From positions 1,382,001 to 1,446,000 of the forward strand of contig NZ_LT906480.1 of the NCBI RefSeq assembly GCF_900186865.1: DNA of 64,000 nucleotides, read 5' to 3'. A program made the position numbers and the translations under genes. The notes below the pieces were generated by a model. That model made no database searches. It was not told the origin of the DNA and saw only the letters and a program-made list of their open reading frames with translations. Positions 1 through 8,060 of the stretch are shown here, one piece after another. The number at the start of each line of letters is the position of its first letter. Within the stretch, counting starts at the first letter, position 1. The stretch comes from Stenotrophomonas maltophilia. GTDB taxonomy: Bacteria > Pseudomonadota > Gammaproteobacteria > Xanthomonadales > Xanthomonadaceae.

Positions 1-1
1 C

Positions 2-166
2 AAGAAGAACACCGGCAGCCCGGACCGCGACCGCATCAACGTCAACGAAGACTACGAGCTGCAGTATTGGACCAAGGCGCTGGGCGTGTCGGTCGATCAG
101 GTCCGGGCCGCTGTCAAAGCCGTTGGCCCCACCGCTGCGGCCGTTCGCAAGCACTTGGGCAAGTAA
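2..166 (+). CDS. DUF3606 family protein, C-terminal part
   Basis: The window opens inside this gene. The 54 residues that are visible contain D-R-x-R-I-N-V-N-E-D-Y-E-L near the start, then W-T-K-A-L-G-V-S and a V-x-A-V-x-A-V-G-P-x-A-x-A-V-R helix, ending at the TAA at 164-166. This is the pattern of the small DUF3606 family, whose members are 55-70 residues long, so little is missing at the N-terminus. No enzymatic role is known for the family. It ends 12 bases before ligD, and DUF3606 genes are often near NHEJ or stress genes in proteobacteria, so a shared transcript is possible. Confidence 0.75.
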   Translation, partial: KKNTGSPDRDRINVNEDYELQYWTKALGVSVDQVRAAVKAVGPTAAAVRKHLGK

Positions 167-178
167 CGTGGCGCCGTC

Positions 179-2725
179 ATGTCCTTGGTCGAATACCGTC
201 GCAAGCGCCGCTTTGACCAGACCAACGAGCCCGAGCCTGGCAAAGCGCTGCCGCAAGGGCAGCGCGCCATTTTCGTGGTCCAACTTCACCACGCCAGCCG
301 CCGGCACTACGACTTCCGGCTGCAAATCGGCGACGCCCTGAAGAGTTGGGCCGTCCCCAAGGGCCCTAGCTACGACCCCAAGGTCAAACGGATGGCGGTC
401 GAAGTGGAAGACCATCCCGTCGACTACGCTAGCTTCGAAGGCGAGATCCCCAAGGGGCAATACGGCGGTGGGCACGTGGCCCAGTTTGATCACGGCGTTT
501 GGGCCACCCAAGGAGACCCAGAGGCACAACTTGCCAAGGGTCACCTGCGATTCGAGCTGTTCGGCACCAAGCTCAAAGGCGGGTGGCACTTGGTCCGGTC
601 CGGCAAACCGGCCCGTCAGCCGCAGTGGCTGTTGTTCAAGGACGACGATGCGTATGCGAGCGATCTGGAAGCGGACGATCTGCTCGCCGATGTGTCGGCG
701 GCCCCAACGGCAGACATCAGGAGGGCCGGCGGCGGTAAAGCCGACAAGAAGAAGCTCAAAGCCCTCCCTGCAAAGCGTGCGCGACGGAAGAACTGGGCCA
801 AGAAGGCCTTGGCCCTGCCCAAAGCGAAAGAGGCGGCTCCGCCTTCCGGCCCCTTCGAGCCCCAGTTGGCCAAGCTGGGGGAGGCCCCGCCGCAGGGCGA
901 CCAATGGGTCCATGAGATCAAGTGGGACGGGTATCGGATCCTCGCAACGGTCGCCGATGGGGCCGTCCGGCTCTGGTCCCGCAACGCGTTGGAGTGGACC
1001 GACAAGATCCCCGAGATACGCGACGCCGTGGCGGAGTTGGGCCTTACCTCTGCTGCCTTGGATGGCGAACTCATCGCCGGATCGGGCACCAAGGAGGACT
1101 TCAACCTGCTCCAGGCGACATTGTCCGGGGAGCGGCAAGGCGCGCTGGCCTACGCGCTCTTCGACCTGCTCCACATCGATGGCGTGGACGTGGCCGCAGC
1201 ACCTCTGTTGGAGCGCAAGGCGCTCCTGCAGGAGCTGCTGGCGGGCCAGGCCGGCCACTTGGCCTTCAGCTCTCACGTCCAAGGCGACGGCAACGAAGCC
1301 TACCGCCTGGCTGGCGAACAGCACTTTGAAGGCATCATTTCCAAGCGCGCCGATCGCGGCTACCACCCCGGCCGCAGCGACGACTGGCGCAAGACCAAGC
1401 AGCTGGCCAGCGACGAGTTCGCCGTGGTCGGTTACACGGCCCCCAAGGGCAGCCGCAGCGGCTTTGGCTCGCTTTTACTGGCCAAGCCCGACGCCAAACA
1501 CGGTTGGCTCTACGTGGGCCGGGTGGGCACCGGGTTCTCCGACGCCTTGATCAAGGACGTGAGCAAGAGGATCCAAGGGGGAGGCAAGAAGCCGACGGCC
1601 TACGTGCCCACCGAGGACACCGATCTTCGCTCTGCCACGTGGTTCGAGCCGCGCTTCGTGGTGGAGGTGTTCTATCGCGGCATCGGGGGGCAGCAACTGC
1701 TGCGCCAAGCCTCCTTGAAAGCCGTGCGGGCCGACAAGGAAGTGAATGATTTGGCGGATTCGGATCGCGCCGCCCCGGCGAAACCGGCCCGTGGCAAACG
1801 GGCATCGGCGGCGTCTTCTGCCCGCAAGACCGCCGCAACGCCTCAAGTCGAACGCGTGCCCCCCAAACTGTCCTCCCCGAGCAAGGTCCTTTTCCCTGGC
1901 GACGGCTATACGAAGCAAGACGTTTGGGATTACTACTCGGCAGTGATGGATCACCTGCTGCCCGAGGTGATCAACCGGCCCTTGTCGATCATTCGCTGTC
2001 CCGCCGGCACTGGCAAGCCTTGCTTCTTCCAGAAGCACCACACCGCCGGGCTGGAGCTGGTGGACTCGGTCAAGCTGAAGGAGGACAGCGGCATCAACGC
2101 CCACTACCTCGTAGTGCGCGACGCGGCCAGCTTGCTGGAGCTGGTCCAGTTCAATGCCCTGGAGTTCCATCCGTGGGGAAGCCACGCGGAGGAGCCTGAC
2201 CGTGCCGACCGGGTGGTATTCGATCTAGACCCCGGCCCAGATGTGCCTTTCGCGGAGGTAAAAAAGGCTGCCACTGATATCCGGAAGCTTCTGGCCCAAC
2301 TAGAGCTGGAGTCCTTCCTGCGGGTATCCGGAGGCAAGGGCCTTCATGTCGTGGTGCCCTTGAATCCCGGGTGCGACTGGGACCTGACCAAGCGCTTCGC
2401 CAAAGGATTCGCCGACGCGTTGGCCCAGTCGGAACCTCAGCGGTTCTTGGCCACCGCCACCAAAGCCCTTCGAAACAAGCGGATCTTTGTCGACTACCTG
2501 CGTAACGGTCGAGGTGCCACCGCAGTGGCGTCGTATTCCCTGCGGGGTAGACCGGGCGCGCCTGTCGCGATGCCTCTGGCGTGGAGCGAGCTGCCAAACC
2601 TCAAACGGGCTGACGCGTTCACGATCAAGGACGTGCCGGGCAAGCTGAAACGTCGCCGCAAGGATCCCTGGGAGGGCATCGATGCGTTGAAGCAGAACTT
2701 GTCGAAATGGGCCCGAAACGACTAG
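179..2725 (+). CDS. ligD: Non-homologous end-joining DNA ligase LigD
   Basis: ATP-dependent ligase-polymerase that works with Ku to repair double-strand breaks. Three domains are visible in the order phosphoesterase, ligase, polymerase, the order known from Pseudomonas LigD. The N-terminal 3'-phosphoesterase has the Q-L-H-H-A-S-R-R-H-Y-D-F-R-L block (about residues 35-48). The nucleotidyltransferase domain has K-W-D-G-Y-R with the adenylated lysine at K248, and L-D-G-E-L further on. The primase-polymerase domain starts near residue 560 and carries the catalytic D-L-D at 682-684 and S-G-G-K-G-L-H. At 848 residues it is full length. No Ku gene is in the window; it should lie to the left. Whether ligD is element cargo or chromosomal flank cannot be told here. 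Confidence 0.95.
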   Translation: MSLVEYRRKRRFDQTNEPEPGKALPQGQRAIFVVQLHHASRRHYDFRLQIGDALKSWAVPKGPSYDPKVKRMAVEVEDHPVDYASFEGEIPKGQYGGGHVAQFDHGVWATQGDPEAQLAKGHLRFELFGTKLKGGWHLVRSGKPARQPQWLLFKDDDAYASDLEADDLLADVSAAPTADIRRAGGGKADKKKLKALPAKRARRKNWAKKALALPKAKEAAPPSGPFEPQLAKLGEAPPQGDQWVHEIKWDGYRILATVADGAVRLWSRNALEWTDKIPEIRDAVAELGLTSAALDGELIAGSGTKEDFNLLQATLSGERQGALAYALFDLLHIDGVDVAAAPLLERKALLQELLAGQAGHLAFSSHVQGDGNEAYRLAGEQHFEGIISKRADRGYHPGRSDDWRKTKQLASDEFAVVGYTAPKGSRSGFGSLLLAKPDAKHGWLYVGRVGTGFSDALIKDVSKRIQGGGKKPTAYVPTEDTDLRSATWFEPRFVVEVFYRGIGGQQLLRQASLKAVRADKEVNDLADSDRAAPAKPARGKRASAASSARKTAATPQVERVPPKLSSPSKVLFPGDGYTKQDVWDYYSAVMDHLLPEVINRPLSIIRCPAGTGKPCFFQKHHTAGLELVDSVKLKEDSGINAHYLVVRDAASLLELVQFNALEFHPWGSHAEEPDRADRVVFDLDPGPDVPFAEVKKAATDIRKLLAQLELESFLRVSGGKGLHVVVPLNPGCDWDLTKRFAKGFADALAQSEPQRFLATATKALRNKRIFVDYLRNGRGATAVASYSLRGRPGAPVAMPLAWSELPNLKRADAFTIKDVPGKLKRRRKDPWEGIDALKQNLSKWARND

Positions 2726-2831
2726 CCGCTATCCCCGCGGTCGTGTCCGAGCGTAGACGGGAAGACGCGAGCGTCGTTGGCAGCTGCCGAGCACGTGATG
2801 AGCACGCGGGCTTGATGCCGGCTCCTGTCCA

Positions 2832-3401
2832 ATGAGCCTCATGCAGTGCGATGCTCCCGCTCCGACCCCGGTGACCGTCTGGACCATCGGGCATTCCACT
2901 CGACCTTGGGACGAGTTCTTACACCTGCTGTTCGCACAAGGCATCTCGGCGATCGCGGACGTGCGTCGTTTCCCAGGATCGCGTCGTCACCCTTGGTTCG
3001 CATCCGAGCAGATGGCTAAAACGCTGCCAGCGCACGGCGTGGAGTATCTTTGGATTCCTGAACTGGGCGGGCGGCGCAAGGTGCAGCCGGATTCGCCCAA
3101 TGGTGCGTGGGACAACGCCGCGTTTCAGGGCTACGCAGACCACATGGCGACCGCCGAGTTCGCCGGCGGGCTATCGAAGGTGCTTGCACTGGGGGGCGAA
3201 CATCGGACCGCGCTGATGTGCGCGGAGGCACCGTGGTGGCGTTGCCACCGACGTCTCATCTCCGACCTGCTGACGCACCGGGGCCATGAGGTGCTGCACA
3301 TCGTGTCCCACGCCGAACCCAAACCGCATCCGCTGAACCCGATGGCGCAGGCCGTCGGGCCAGCGCTTGTCTACCCACCGGCTCAGACGGAGCTGTTCTG
3401 A
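2832..3401 (+). CDS. DUF488 domain protein
   Basis: 189 residues. The opening V-W-T-I-G-H-S-T-R followed by I-x-A-I-A-D-V-R-R-F-P-G-S-R and the late C-A-E-A-P-W-W-R-C-H-R-R-L-I segment are the signature blocks of DUF488, a cytosolic family of unknown activity with a conserved Cys/His-rich C-terminal motif. DUF488 genes often travel with LigD/Ku clusters or on genomic islands, which fits this position 106 bases after ligD on the same strand. ATG at 2832 is used because the conserved domain starts about 13 residues in. No promoter or terminator is obvious between it and ligD. Confidence 0.85.
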   Translation: MSLMQCDAPAPTPVTVWTIGHSTRPWDEFLHLLFAQGISAIADVRRFPGSRRHPWFASEQMAKTLPAHGVEYLWIPELGGRRKVQPDSPNGAWDNAAFQGYADHMATAEFAGGLSKVLALGGEHRTALMCAEAPWWRCHRRLISDLLTHRGHEVLHIVSHAEPKPHPLNPMAQAVGPALVYPPAQTELF

Positions 3402-3422
3402 ACCAACCAGTAGGGCGATCGC

Positions 3423-3551
3423 GTGTCGGGCCCGCCCGGCGCATTTTCTCCCTATCGAAGCTATGCGGACATGTCGGCTGCCTTGCAGTTGGCGCGCGCT
3501 TGCCGCACGGTGTTGTTGATAGACGACGGGCAGCCGCGCAACCCTGCCTGA
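3423..3551 (+). pseudogene. Remnant of a thioredoxin reductase-like flavoprotein
   Basis: A 42-codon open stretch encodes S-A-A-L-Q-L-A-R-A-C-R-T-V-L-L-I-D-D-G-Q-P-R-N. This matches the FAD-binding segment after the G-G-G-P-A-G motif of thioredoxin reductase-like oxidoreductases. The glycine motif before it is scrambled and a TGA follows directly after the match, so only a small piece of a roughly 300-residue protein survives. It is part of a decayed strip that runs to about 5714. Confidence 0.55.
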
Positions 3552-3687
3552 ATCGGCTTAGGCGGTCGTCCCTGGTCCCAGCTTCAGGTAATGGATCGGA
3601 GGCTGCCCCGTCAGAAAGTTGGCGTTCTCCTGAGGGATTCAGACTGGCTTTCGATCTTCATGTCTGCCATGAAGTAGTCTGGGATGG

Positions 3688-3999
3688 ATGGTGAAGCGCA
3701 GGTTAGAAAACGATGCAAGGGGGAGGGGAGTGAGGAGTGCTCAGTATGATTCGCTTTGCAGCGCGCTCGATAGGATACATGGACGGCAAGCGCTGACGGA
3801 TTTCGCCTCGGATTGGGGCCTCCACCGCAGTCCCAGCGAGGATGGCACAGTGGAGGTATGGAAAGGCGCGGCGATGGGGGCCGGCGTTGAGATCTTGTTG
3901 CTTCCGCCCGTGTCCGCTTCCAGCGACTGGGCCATCTCGACGCTGGTCACGGTCGGAGGCCGGGTCGAGCATGTCAGGCGACGTCCGTTTCGGATCTGA
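3688..3999 (+). CDS. Hypothetical protein
   Basis: 103 residues, basic at the N-terminus, with no motif I recognise. The middle reads like an ordinary alpha/beta protein (L-H-R-S-P-S-E-D-G-T-V-E-V-W-K-G, then two hydrophobic strands), which slightly favours a real gene over chance. It lies among gene remnants, so it may itself be decayed. ATG at 3688 is the first in frame; no clear ribosome site precedes it. Confidence 0.35.
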   Translation: MVKRRLENDARGRGVRSAQYDSLCSALDRIHGRQALTDFASDWGLHRSPSEDGTVEVWKGAAMGAGVEILLLPPVSASSDWAISTLVTVGGRVEHVRRRPFRI

Positions 4000-4055
4000 C
4001 GAAGAGTGGCTGCTAAACGCCTACGACGGCCTTCCTTGGTGCAGCCAATACTGGG

Positions 4056-4334
4056 TCAGCAGGGAGGCGGCGCGCCGGTTCGCCGACGTCGACGCCAAGC
4101 CAGGACCTGTCCCACCACGGCCGTGAGCAGCAGCAGGGCATTGGTCACCACAAACACCGTTGACCCCAAAAGTGCACTGTAGGCGGTGAACAGGGTCGAC
4201 GCGGTCATCTGACCGACAAACAGCCATTTGGAGACCGTTTCCGGATGGGGAGACTGCCACTGTTTGATCATTTGCCGGACCAACGTGGCTATCAACACGG
4301 CGGTTGCAGTCCAGCCAAGAACATCAGGATGCAT
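4056..4334 (-). CDS. Small PQ-loop/SemiSWEET-like membrane protein
   Basis: 92 residues with three predicted membrane helices. The first begins L-G-W-T-A-T-A-V-L-I-A-T-L, and a V-S-K-W-L-F-V-G-Q turn sits between helices one and two, as in small bacterial PQ-loop/SemiSWEET proteins, which act as dimers. The last helix (V-F-V-V-T-N-A-L-L-L-L-T-A-V-V-G) is followed by an arginine-rich cytoplasmic tail. In this family the function is often sugar or small-solute transport, but many members are uncharacterised, and I cannot name the substrate. It is downstream of the 4341-4595 gene on the same strand with 6 bases between them. Confidence 0.65.
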   Translation of the reverse strand: MHPDVLGWTATAVLIATLVRQMIKQWQSPHPETVSKWLFVGQMTASTLFTAYSALLGSTVFVVTNALLLLTAVVGQVLAWRRRRRTGAPPPC

Positions 4335-4340
4335 GGCCGC

Positions 4341-4595
4341 TCACCCGTCCTTTGGGTCGTGGACAGTTGAACCGTCTTGGCCGTGCGCCGGGCGCTTATG
4401 AGGCTCCTCAATGATTTCCTTGTTGAGGATGCGAACCTCGCCCACCATCAGCAGGCGCATGTCGCGCACGATGTAGTCGGCCAACGCCTCATCGGTGATG
4501 TCATCACCGGCGATGTCCAGCCGGAAGCCTTGGCCCTGAATCCCGCCCCCGTTGCTGAAATCAATCTCGAAATCAAAGCACACCCGCTTCTCCAT
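4341..4595 (-). CDS. Conserved small protein, unknown function
   Basis: 84 residues starting M-E-K-R-V-C-F-D-F-E-I-D-F. The ATG at 4595 is chosen over longer in-frame starts because a GAGAGGG ribosome site sits just ahead of it and the upstream codons look like non-coding sequence. The body F-R-L-D-I-A-G-D-D-I-T-D-E-A-L-A-D-Y-I-V-R-D-M-R-L-L-M-V-G resembles small conserved proteins carried on islands in Pseudomonas and Xanthomonadaceae, but no function is known. It is followed closely by the PQ-loop gene, suggesting a two-gene operon. Confidence 0.6.
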   Translation of the reverse strand: MEKRVCFDFEIDFSNGGGIQGQGFRLDIAGDDITDEALADYIVRDMRLLMVGEVRILNKEIIEEPHKRPAHGQDGSTVHDPKDG

Positions 4596-4717
4596 GTTGC
4601 CCTCTCCATCGGTGAGACTGGGCGGCACTGAAAGGCCGCTTACTACGCTTAGAAGGCGATCATCGGCGTAAGGAGGGCAGCCCACAACTGGCCCCATGCC
4701 CGGATCTGAGGGCAGGC

Positions 4718-4870
4718 TCACTGCCGTTCCCGCTTTCGGCGGTCGTAGAGTTTCATGTCCGCGCGATTGATGGTATCGGCCACCGATTCCGAGGGCCGAC
4801 CAATGGCGCAACCGCCGGAAAAAGCGGATCGGTGCAGGTCAGCGTGGCCGAAATAGTGCGGCGGGCGTTG
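4718..4870 (-). pseudogene. GGDEF domain remnant
   Basis: On the minus strand the last 35 codons read A-I-G-R-P-S-E-S-V-A-D-T-I-N-R-A-D-M-K-L-Y-D then R-R-K-R-E-R-Q, the typical C-terminal end of a diguanylate cyclase domain (the R-A-D-x-x-L-Y-x-A-K helix). The preceding conserved strand is found only in another frame, so there is at least one frameshift, and the GGDEF motif itself is gone. It is a non-functional fragment. Confidence 0.5.
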
Positions 4871-4884
4871 AACGATTTCTGACC

Positions 4885-5472
4885 GTGCCAGCACCCGTGG
4901 TGGTGCCCGTGTGCGACAAGATCCTGGCTTGCGGACACTACATCCACGGTCGCCAGTGGAAGCACCCGGAAACCCTCCGGGCCGTGTTTGAAAGTCGGCT
5001 CTACCTGCACCCGGCTGATCCGTCTGACGACACCGCAAGCGCTTGGAACTGGGTCAAGGCATGCTCGCCAGCGCAAGTGTGGACGCGCATGGGGGCTCCA
5101 ACCCCAGCAGAGCTTGAGCGGGTCATACAGGCCGATACGAAGGCCCGAGATGCATTGCTTGCTCCGCGCTTGGAACTATCCGAGGAAGAAACGAGGCGAT
5201 GCTTTGACGTTCGGTTGATCGCCGGACTGGCCATGACCGTCGCCCGGAAAGGATGGCCAGGGGCGCCATTGATGCATGGCGCGTATGGCCGCCACTGGAT
5301 CATCGAATCGACCGCGAGAAAGAGGGAAGATATCCGTCTGCAGGACATCGGATTGCGTGTCTGGGCCGAGACGATGGCCATGAAGGCCAATCGCGCCACC
5401 CAGCAGGCTGCATCCGATAAGACACGGGGCTCCGAAGGGTTCTTGGTGACGCACGAGGTGGGGAGCTGCTGA
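4885..5472 (+). CDS. Hypothetical protein
   Basis: 195 residues with no recognised domain. It is probably coding, because the composition is protein-like throughout (for example W-K-H-P-E-T-L-R-A-V-F-E-S-R-L-Y and L-S-E-E-E-T-R-R-C-F-D-V-R-L-I-A-G-L-A-M-T-V-A-R) and the frame is open across nearly 600 bases. It overlaps the start of the DUF4942-like remnant by about 10 bases, so its C-terminus may have been altered by the same rearrangement. Function unknown. Confidence 0.45.
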   Translation: MPAPVVVPVCDKILACGHYIHGRQWKHPETLRAVFESRLYLHPADPSDDTASAWNWVKACSPAQVWTRMGAPTPAELERVIQADTKARDALLAPRLELSEEETRRCFDVRLIAGLAMTVARKGWPGAPLMHGAYGRHWIIESTARKREDIRLQDIGLRVWAETMAMKANRATQQAASDKTRGSEGFLVTHEVGSC

Positions 5473-5714
5473 AGCCGTTCCTGGGCGGGCGGTTTAAGAA
5501 CGGCAACATCCACGTCATCTTCCACAAGCACGCCTTGCACCTGGTTGACCGCCTGAACGCCCGGATCGCGGGACCGCTGCCCAAGGCTTTGCCGGCGCCC
5601 GGTTGCCCCTGGACATTGCGGCATTGCATGGTGGAACGTGGAGGTGGGCACGGCCGGTCCCCTGAACCGCCAAGGGCTTGCTCCAGTGGCCGGCGGAAGG
5701 CATGCCCTCAGTGA
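5463..5714 (+). pseudogene. DUF4942-like C-terminal remnant
   Basis: Open for 83 codons without a start. The first part reads L-L-K-P-F-L-G-G-R-F-K-N-G-N-I-H-V-I-F and then D-R-L-N-A-R-I-A. The K-N-G-N-x-H block followed by a V-D-R-L-N helix is the C-terminus of DUF4942 (methyltransferase-like) proteins common on plasmids and ICEs. Everything upstream of this block is missing, so it is a fragment. Confidence 0.5.
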
Positions 5715-5833
5715 CTTTTGAGGGTGAAGCCCCGTGGCAGTCGCCACTGGAGAGCCGGGGTTGGGCCGTTGAGGGTTTACAGTAATCTCGCAAAACGGCA
5801 GGATCGGGGTTTGACCAAATCCAAGGGAAAACC

Positions 5834-6220
5834 GTGGCACTGACGCTCGAAGAAATCCGCAAGAAAAAGGCTGAAGCGGAGGCCTTGGTGGCCGAAATGG
5901 AAAAGGCCGAAGGCGACGCGCTGGCGGCCGAAGCCGGGGCCAGCTTTGCAGGAGTCTACGAGACCTTGCAGCAGTTTGCGCAGCATTACACGACGAAGCA
6001 GAAGAACGATCTGAAGGCGCTGCTTGAGCCACGCAAGGCGGTTTCTGCAAGCGCCGGCATCAGTCGCGCCCCGAAGTTCCAGATCCCGGACGGGACCACG
6101 TGGGCTGGCACCGGGCGGCAGCCCAAGGCATTCCTTGCGTGGGCCGAAACTGCTGAAGGCAAGGCGTGGAAGAAGAATAACCCGGACCAAGAATGGCCGG
6201 CGCACCCGTATAAGGCCTGA
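5834..6220 (+). CDS. H-NS family nucleoid protein
   Basis: 128 residues. The N-terminal half is a charged oligomerising coiled coil (E-E-I-R-K-K-K-A-E-A-E-A-L-V-A-E-M-E). The C-terminal half ends with the H-NS DNA-binding module: P-D-G-T-T-W-A-G-T-G-R-Q-P-K-A-F, an AT-groove-binding loop equivalent to the W-x-G-x-G-R-x-P motif. The start is the GTG at 5834, preceded by AAGGGAAA. Element-borne H-NS proteins usually silence AT-rich genes on the element or host; that role is inferred. A strong terminator follows 25 bases after the stop. Confidence 0.85.
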   Translation: MALTLEEIRKKKAEAEALVAEMEKAEGDALAAEAGASFAGVYETLQQFAQHYTTKQKNDLKALLEPRKAVSASAGISRAPKFQIPDGTTWAGTGRQPKAFLAWAETAEGKAWKKNNPDQEWPAHPYKA

Positions 6221-6244
6221 CCGGCATTACAGCGTTGCAGATAG

Positions 6245-6270
6245 AGCCCCGGGAAACCGGGGCTTTTTTT
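6245..6270 (+). terminator. Rho-independent terminator after the H-NS gene
   Basis: AGCCCCGG, loop GAAA, CCGGGGCT, then a run of seven T. The stem is a perfect 8 bp. Confidence 0.85.
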
Positions 6271-6281
6271 GTGGGCGTTGA

Positions 6282-6570
6282 ACCAATGACAGCCACGCTC
6301 AGGCTGGGGCGCAAGCCCCGGCCCCGAGCCTTTCTTCCCCGAAGGGGGCTCTTCAGGCGCGGCCCAAGCCGCGTTCTTTTGAGCTCTTGAAGACAAAAAG
6401 CAACGTCAAAAGTAGCATGGAGCAAAAGCGCTTTGGGAAAAAAGGCAGGTGGGGCCTCGGCTTCCGCCGGGCCCGGCGCTTGGCGGGAAATGTGCTGCGT
6501 TTCAAGTTTTCCATCGATCTGCGGCCCGTTTGGCGGTTTTGATACTTAGTCAATAAAACGTAGACGCAAA
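6282..6570 (+). repeat. Intergenic repeat cassette, copy 1
   Basis: About 290 bases without a convincing gene. It shares several blocks with the 7613-7925 region: the GAGGCTGGGG-like start, CAGGCGCGGCCCA, GCCGCGTTCTTTTGAGCTC, AAAAGC-AACGTCAAAAGT and the G-C-rich hairpin GGGCCTCGGC-TTCC-GCCGGGCCC. It ends with a TTAGTCAA box. Similar shorter versions occur near 20941 and 21504. It lies immediately ahead of a cluster of tiny genes and probably carries their promoter. Confidence 0.65.
6545..6553 (+). promoter_or_regulatory. TTAGTCA box ahead of the 6706 gene cluster
   Basis: CTTAGTCAA, a one-mismatch version of the TTTTAGTCAA motif found ahead of many operons of this element, about 155 bases before the ATG at 6706 and in the same orientation. 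Confidence 0.45.
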
Positions 6571-6705
6571 GTATTGCGATTTTTTGGGGGTGGCTTAGTT
6601 TGCGTGGGTAGCGAGGGAGCGCCCCCTCTTCAAAGGTTTTCGCATGATTGCTTACGTTATTGGCCGGTCCGGCTTACTTGCCCATGGTTATCGGGGGTTC
6701 TTCTA

Positions 6706-7002
6706 ATGGCCCACCACCACGCCAGCCCCATCCAACTCCAGACGGGCGAGTGGGGCGCCCGGGTGCCCGCCCCGAACGTTCGGAACGGCGACAGGCTCAC
6801 TGTGGTTGCCGGGAGCGGCAGCTCCTGGGAAGCCGTCGTTGTCGGCGTGGTTTGGCAAGGCCCGGAGGCCGCGATTTGCCAAACGGCTCGGGGGCTCATG
6901 CAGTGTGGGTGCTGCGGGGAAGTGGGGCAGAAAGGGGCCTACCCCTTCTCAACGTATCCGGCAGAAATGCAGCGTTGCGACGATTGCGCGGGTTCGGCAT
7001 GA
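6706..7002 (+). CDS. Small Cys-rich protein
   Basis: 98 residues starting M-A-H-H-H-A-S-P. The ATG at 6706 is preceded by a GGGGG ribosome site. The N-terminal half looks like a small beta domain (V-R-N-G-D-R-L-T-V-V-A-G-S-G-S-S-W-E-A-V-V-V-G-V-V-W). The C-terminal half has C-G-C-C and C-D-D-C, four spaced cysteine pairs that could bind zinc. Its stop codon overlaps the next start (ATGA), so the three genes 6706-7588 form a translationally coupled operon. Function unknown. Confidence 0.6.
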   Translation: MAHHHASPIQLQTGEWGARVPAPNVRNGDRLTVVAGSGSSWEAVVVGVVWQGPEAAICQTARGLMQCGCCGEVGQKGAYPFSTYPAEMQRCDDCAGSA

Positions 7003-7223
7003 AGACGCCAGCAACGAGTCGCCGCAAACGCTTCTACGCATACCAGCGCCGCTCGGGTGGCCAGTGCTACTTCGACAAAGCCATGCACGCCCACCTCCAG
7101 CGGTATCCGCACACCATCGGCCATTACCAGCTCACACGCTTCCTGGGCACTTCCGCGTTGCTGACCGCTGAAGAAGCGGCCGCCCAAGGATGGATGGCCA
7201 AGCCGCACGGGAGCCCTGCATGA
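6999..7223 (+). CDS. Small basic protein, unknown function
   Basis: 74 residues starting M-K-T-P-A-T-S-R-R-K-R-F-Y-A-Y. Very basic at the N-terminus, with no recognised domain. The start overlaps the stop of the upstream gene and its own stop overlaps the downstream ATG (ATGA at both ends), which is good evidence that the whole chain is translated as a unit. Confidence 0.6.
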   Translation: MKTPATSRRKRFYAYQRRSGGQCYFDKAMHAHLQRYPHTIGHYQLTRFLGTSALLTAEEAAAQGWMAKPHGSPA

Positions 7224-7588
7224 CCAAACGCTACATTCTCCGCCCCCCAGAACGCTTGGTCGAAACCATCCACGAGACGTGGATTGACGCGCCCAGCAAA
7301 GCCGCGTTTCAAGCCCTGGCCGCCGCGCAAGGCCTGAGCATGCGCGCTGCACTGGCTCAACTCATCGAGCAACACGCCCAGATTCGAGAACCGTTTTCCC
7401 CTCGACGCCCGACGCCGTGGACCGGGGAGGGGTCGAAGGGGCGAGAGCGCTACAGGGCCGCGCTCCCCAGTGTGCAGCTGGGACTCCATGCCGTGACGGC
7501 CCTGCAGATTGACGCTAACCGGGCTGGGATTCGTCTGACCGAGGCCGTCCGCCAGCTGGTCTGGCTATGCATCCAAGCCAACGCCTGA
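7220..7588 (+). CDS. Small protein paralogous to the 22234-22593 gene
   Basis: 122 residues. Two regions match the protein encoded at 22234-22593: A-A-F-Q-A-L-A-A-A-Q-G-L-S-x-x-x-A-L-A-Q-L-I-x-x-H-A-x-I-R-E-P-F, and a C-terminal G-I-R-L-T-E-A-V-R-Q-L-V-W. Each ends in an amphipathic helix pair that could be a ribbon-helix-helix-like DNA-binding unit, but I cannot assign a family. The start is set by the ATGA overlap with the upstream gene. Confidence 0.6.
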   Translation: MTKRYILRPPERLVETIHETWIDAPSKAAFQALAAAQGLSMRAALAQLIEQHAQIREPFSPRRPTPWTGEGSKGRERYRAALPSVQLGLHAVTALQIDANRAGIRLTEAVRQLVWLCIQANA

Positions 7589-7612
7589 TCCCTCGGACGC
7601 CTTTTGCGGGCA

Positions 7613-7925
7613 TGGGGCCAAGGACAGCCACGCGGAGGCTGGGGGAAGCCCTGGCCCACGTCCTAACCTCCCCGGAGGGGGCTTTTCAGGCGCGGCCCAG
7701 GCCGCGTTCTTTTGAGCTCTTGAAGAGAAAAAGGCAACGTCAAAAGTGGCATGAAGCAAAAGCGCATTGGGGGAAGGGCGGGTGGGGCCTCGGCTTCCGC
7801 CGGGCCCGACGCTGGGCTGGAAATGTGAGGTGTTTTAGGGTTTTTGTGTTTTCTGCTTTTTTCCGTCAGTTTTGTGTTTTAGTCATAAAAATGTAGGGTC
7901 AATCTATTGCGAAAAGTTGGTTTTC
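7613..7925 (+). repeat. Intergenic repeat cassette, copy 2
   Basis: Fills the gap between the 7588 stop and the next small gene. It matches the cassette at 6282-6570 in order and spacing of blocks, but its 3' third is closer to the copies at 20941 and 21504 (GTGAGGTGTTTTAGGGTTTT, then GTGTTTTCTGC, then CCGTCAGTT, then a TTTAGTCA box). No gene is visible inside. Confidence 0.65.
7877..7886 (+). promoter_or_regulatory. TTTTAGTCAT box ahead of the 7980 gene cluster
   Basis: TTTTAGTCAT, same strand, about 95 bases before the ATG at 7980. Confidence 0.5.
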
Positions 7926-7979
7926 TTTTACTTTGAGATCAGAGAAGAGCGCCGATGCTCTTTAACCAAAGGGAACCCC

Positions 7980-8060
7980 ATGTTGACGTTCTTTGCTTTT
8001 TGCCTCTTGGCTGGATTGGTCGCCGGATTGGCCATTGCTGATCGACTGGATGCGCTCTGA
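7980..8060 (+). CDS. 26-residue membrane peptide
   Basis: Starts M-L-T-F-F-A-F-C-L-L and is essentially one membrane helix followed by D-R-L-D-A-L. AAAGGGAACCCC ahead of the ATG provides a ribosome site. Its stop overlaps the start of the next gene (TGATG), which argues for expression despite its size. Function unknown. Confidence 0.5.
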   Translation: MLTFFAFCLLAGLVAGLAIADRLDAL

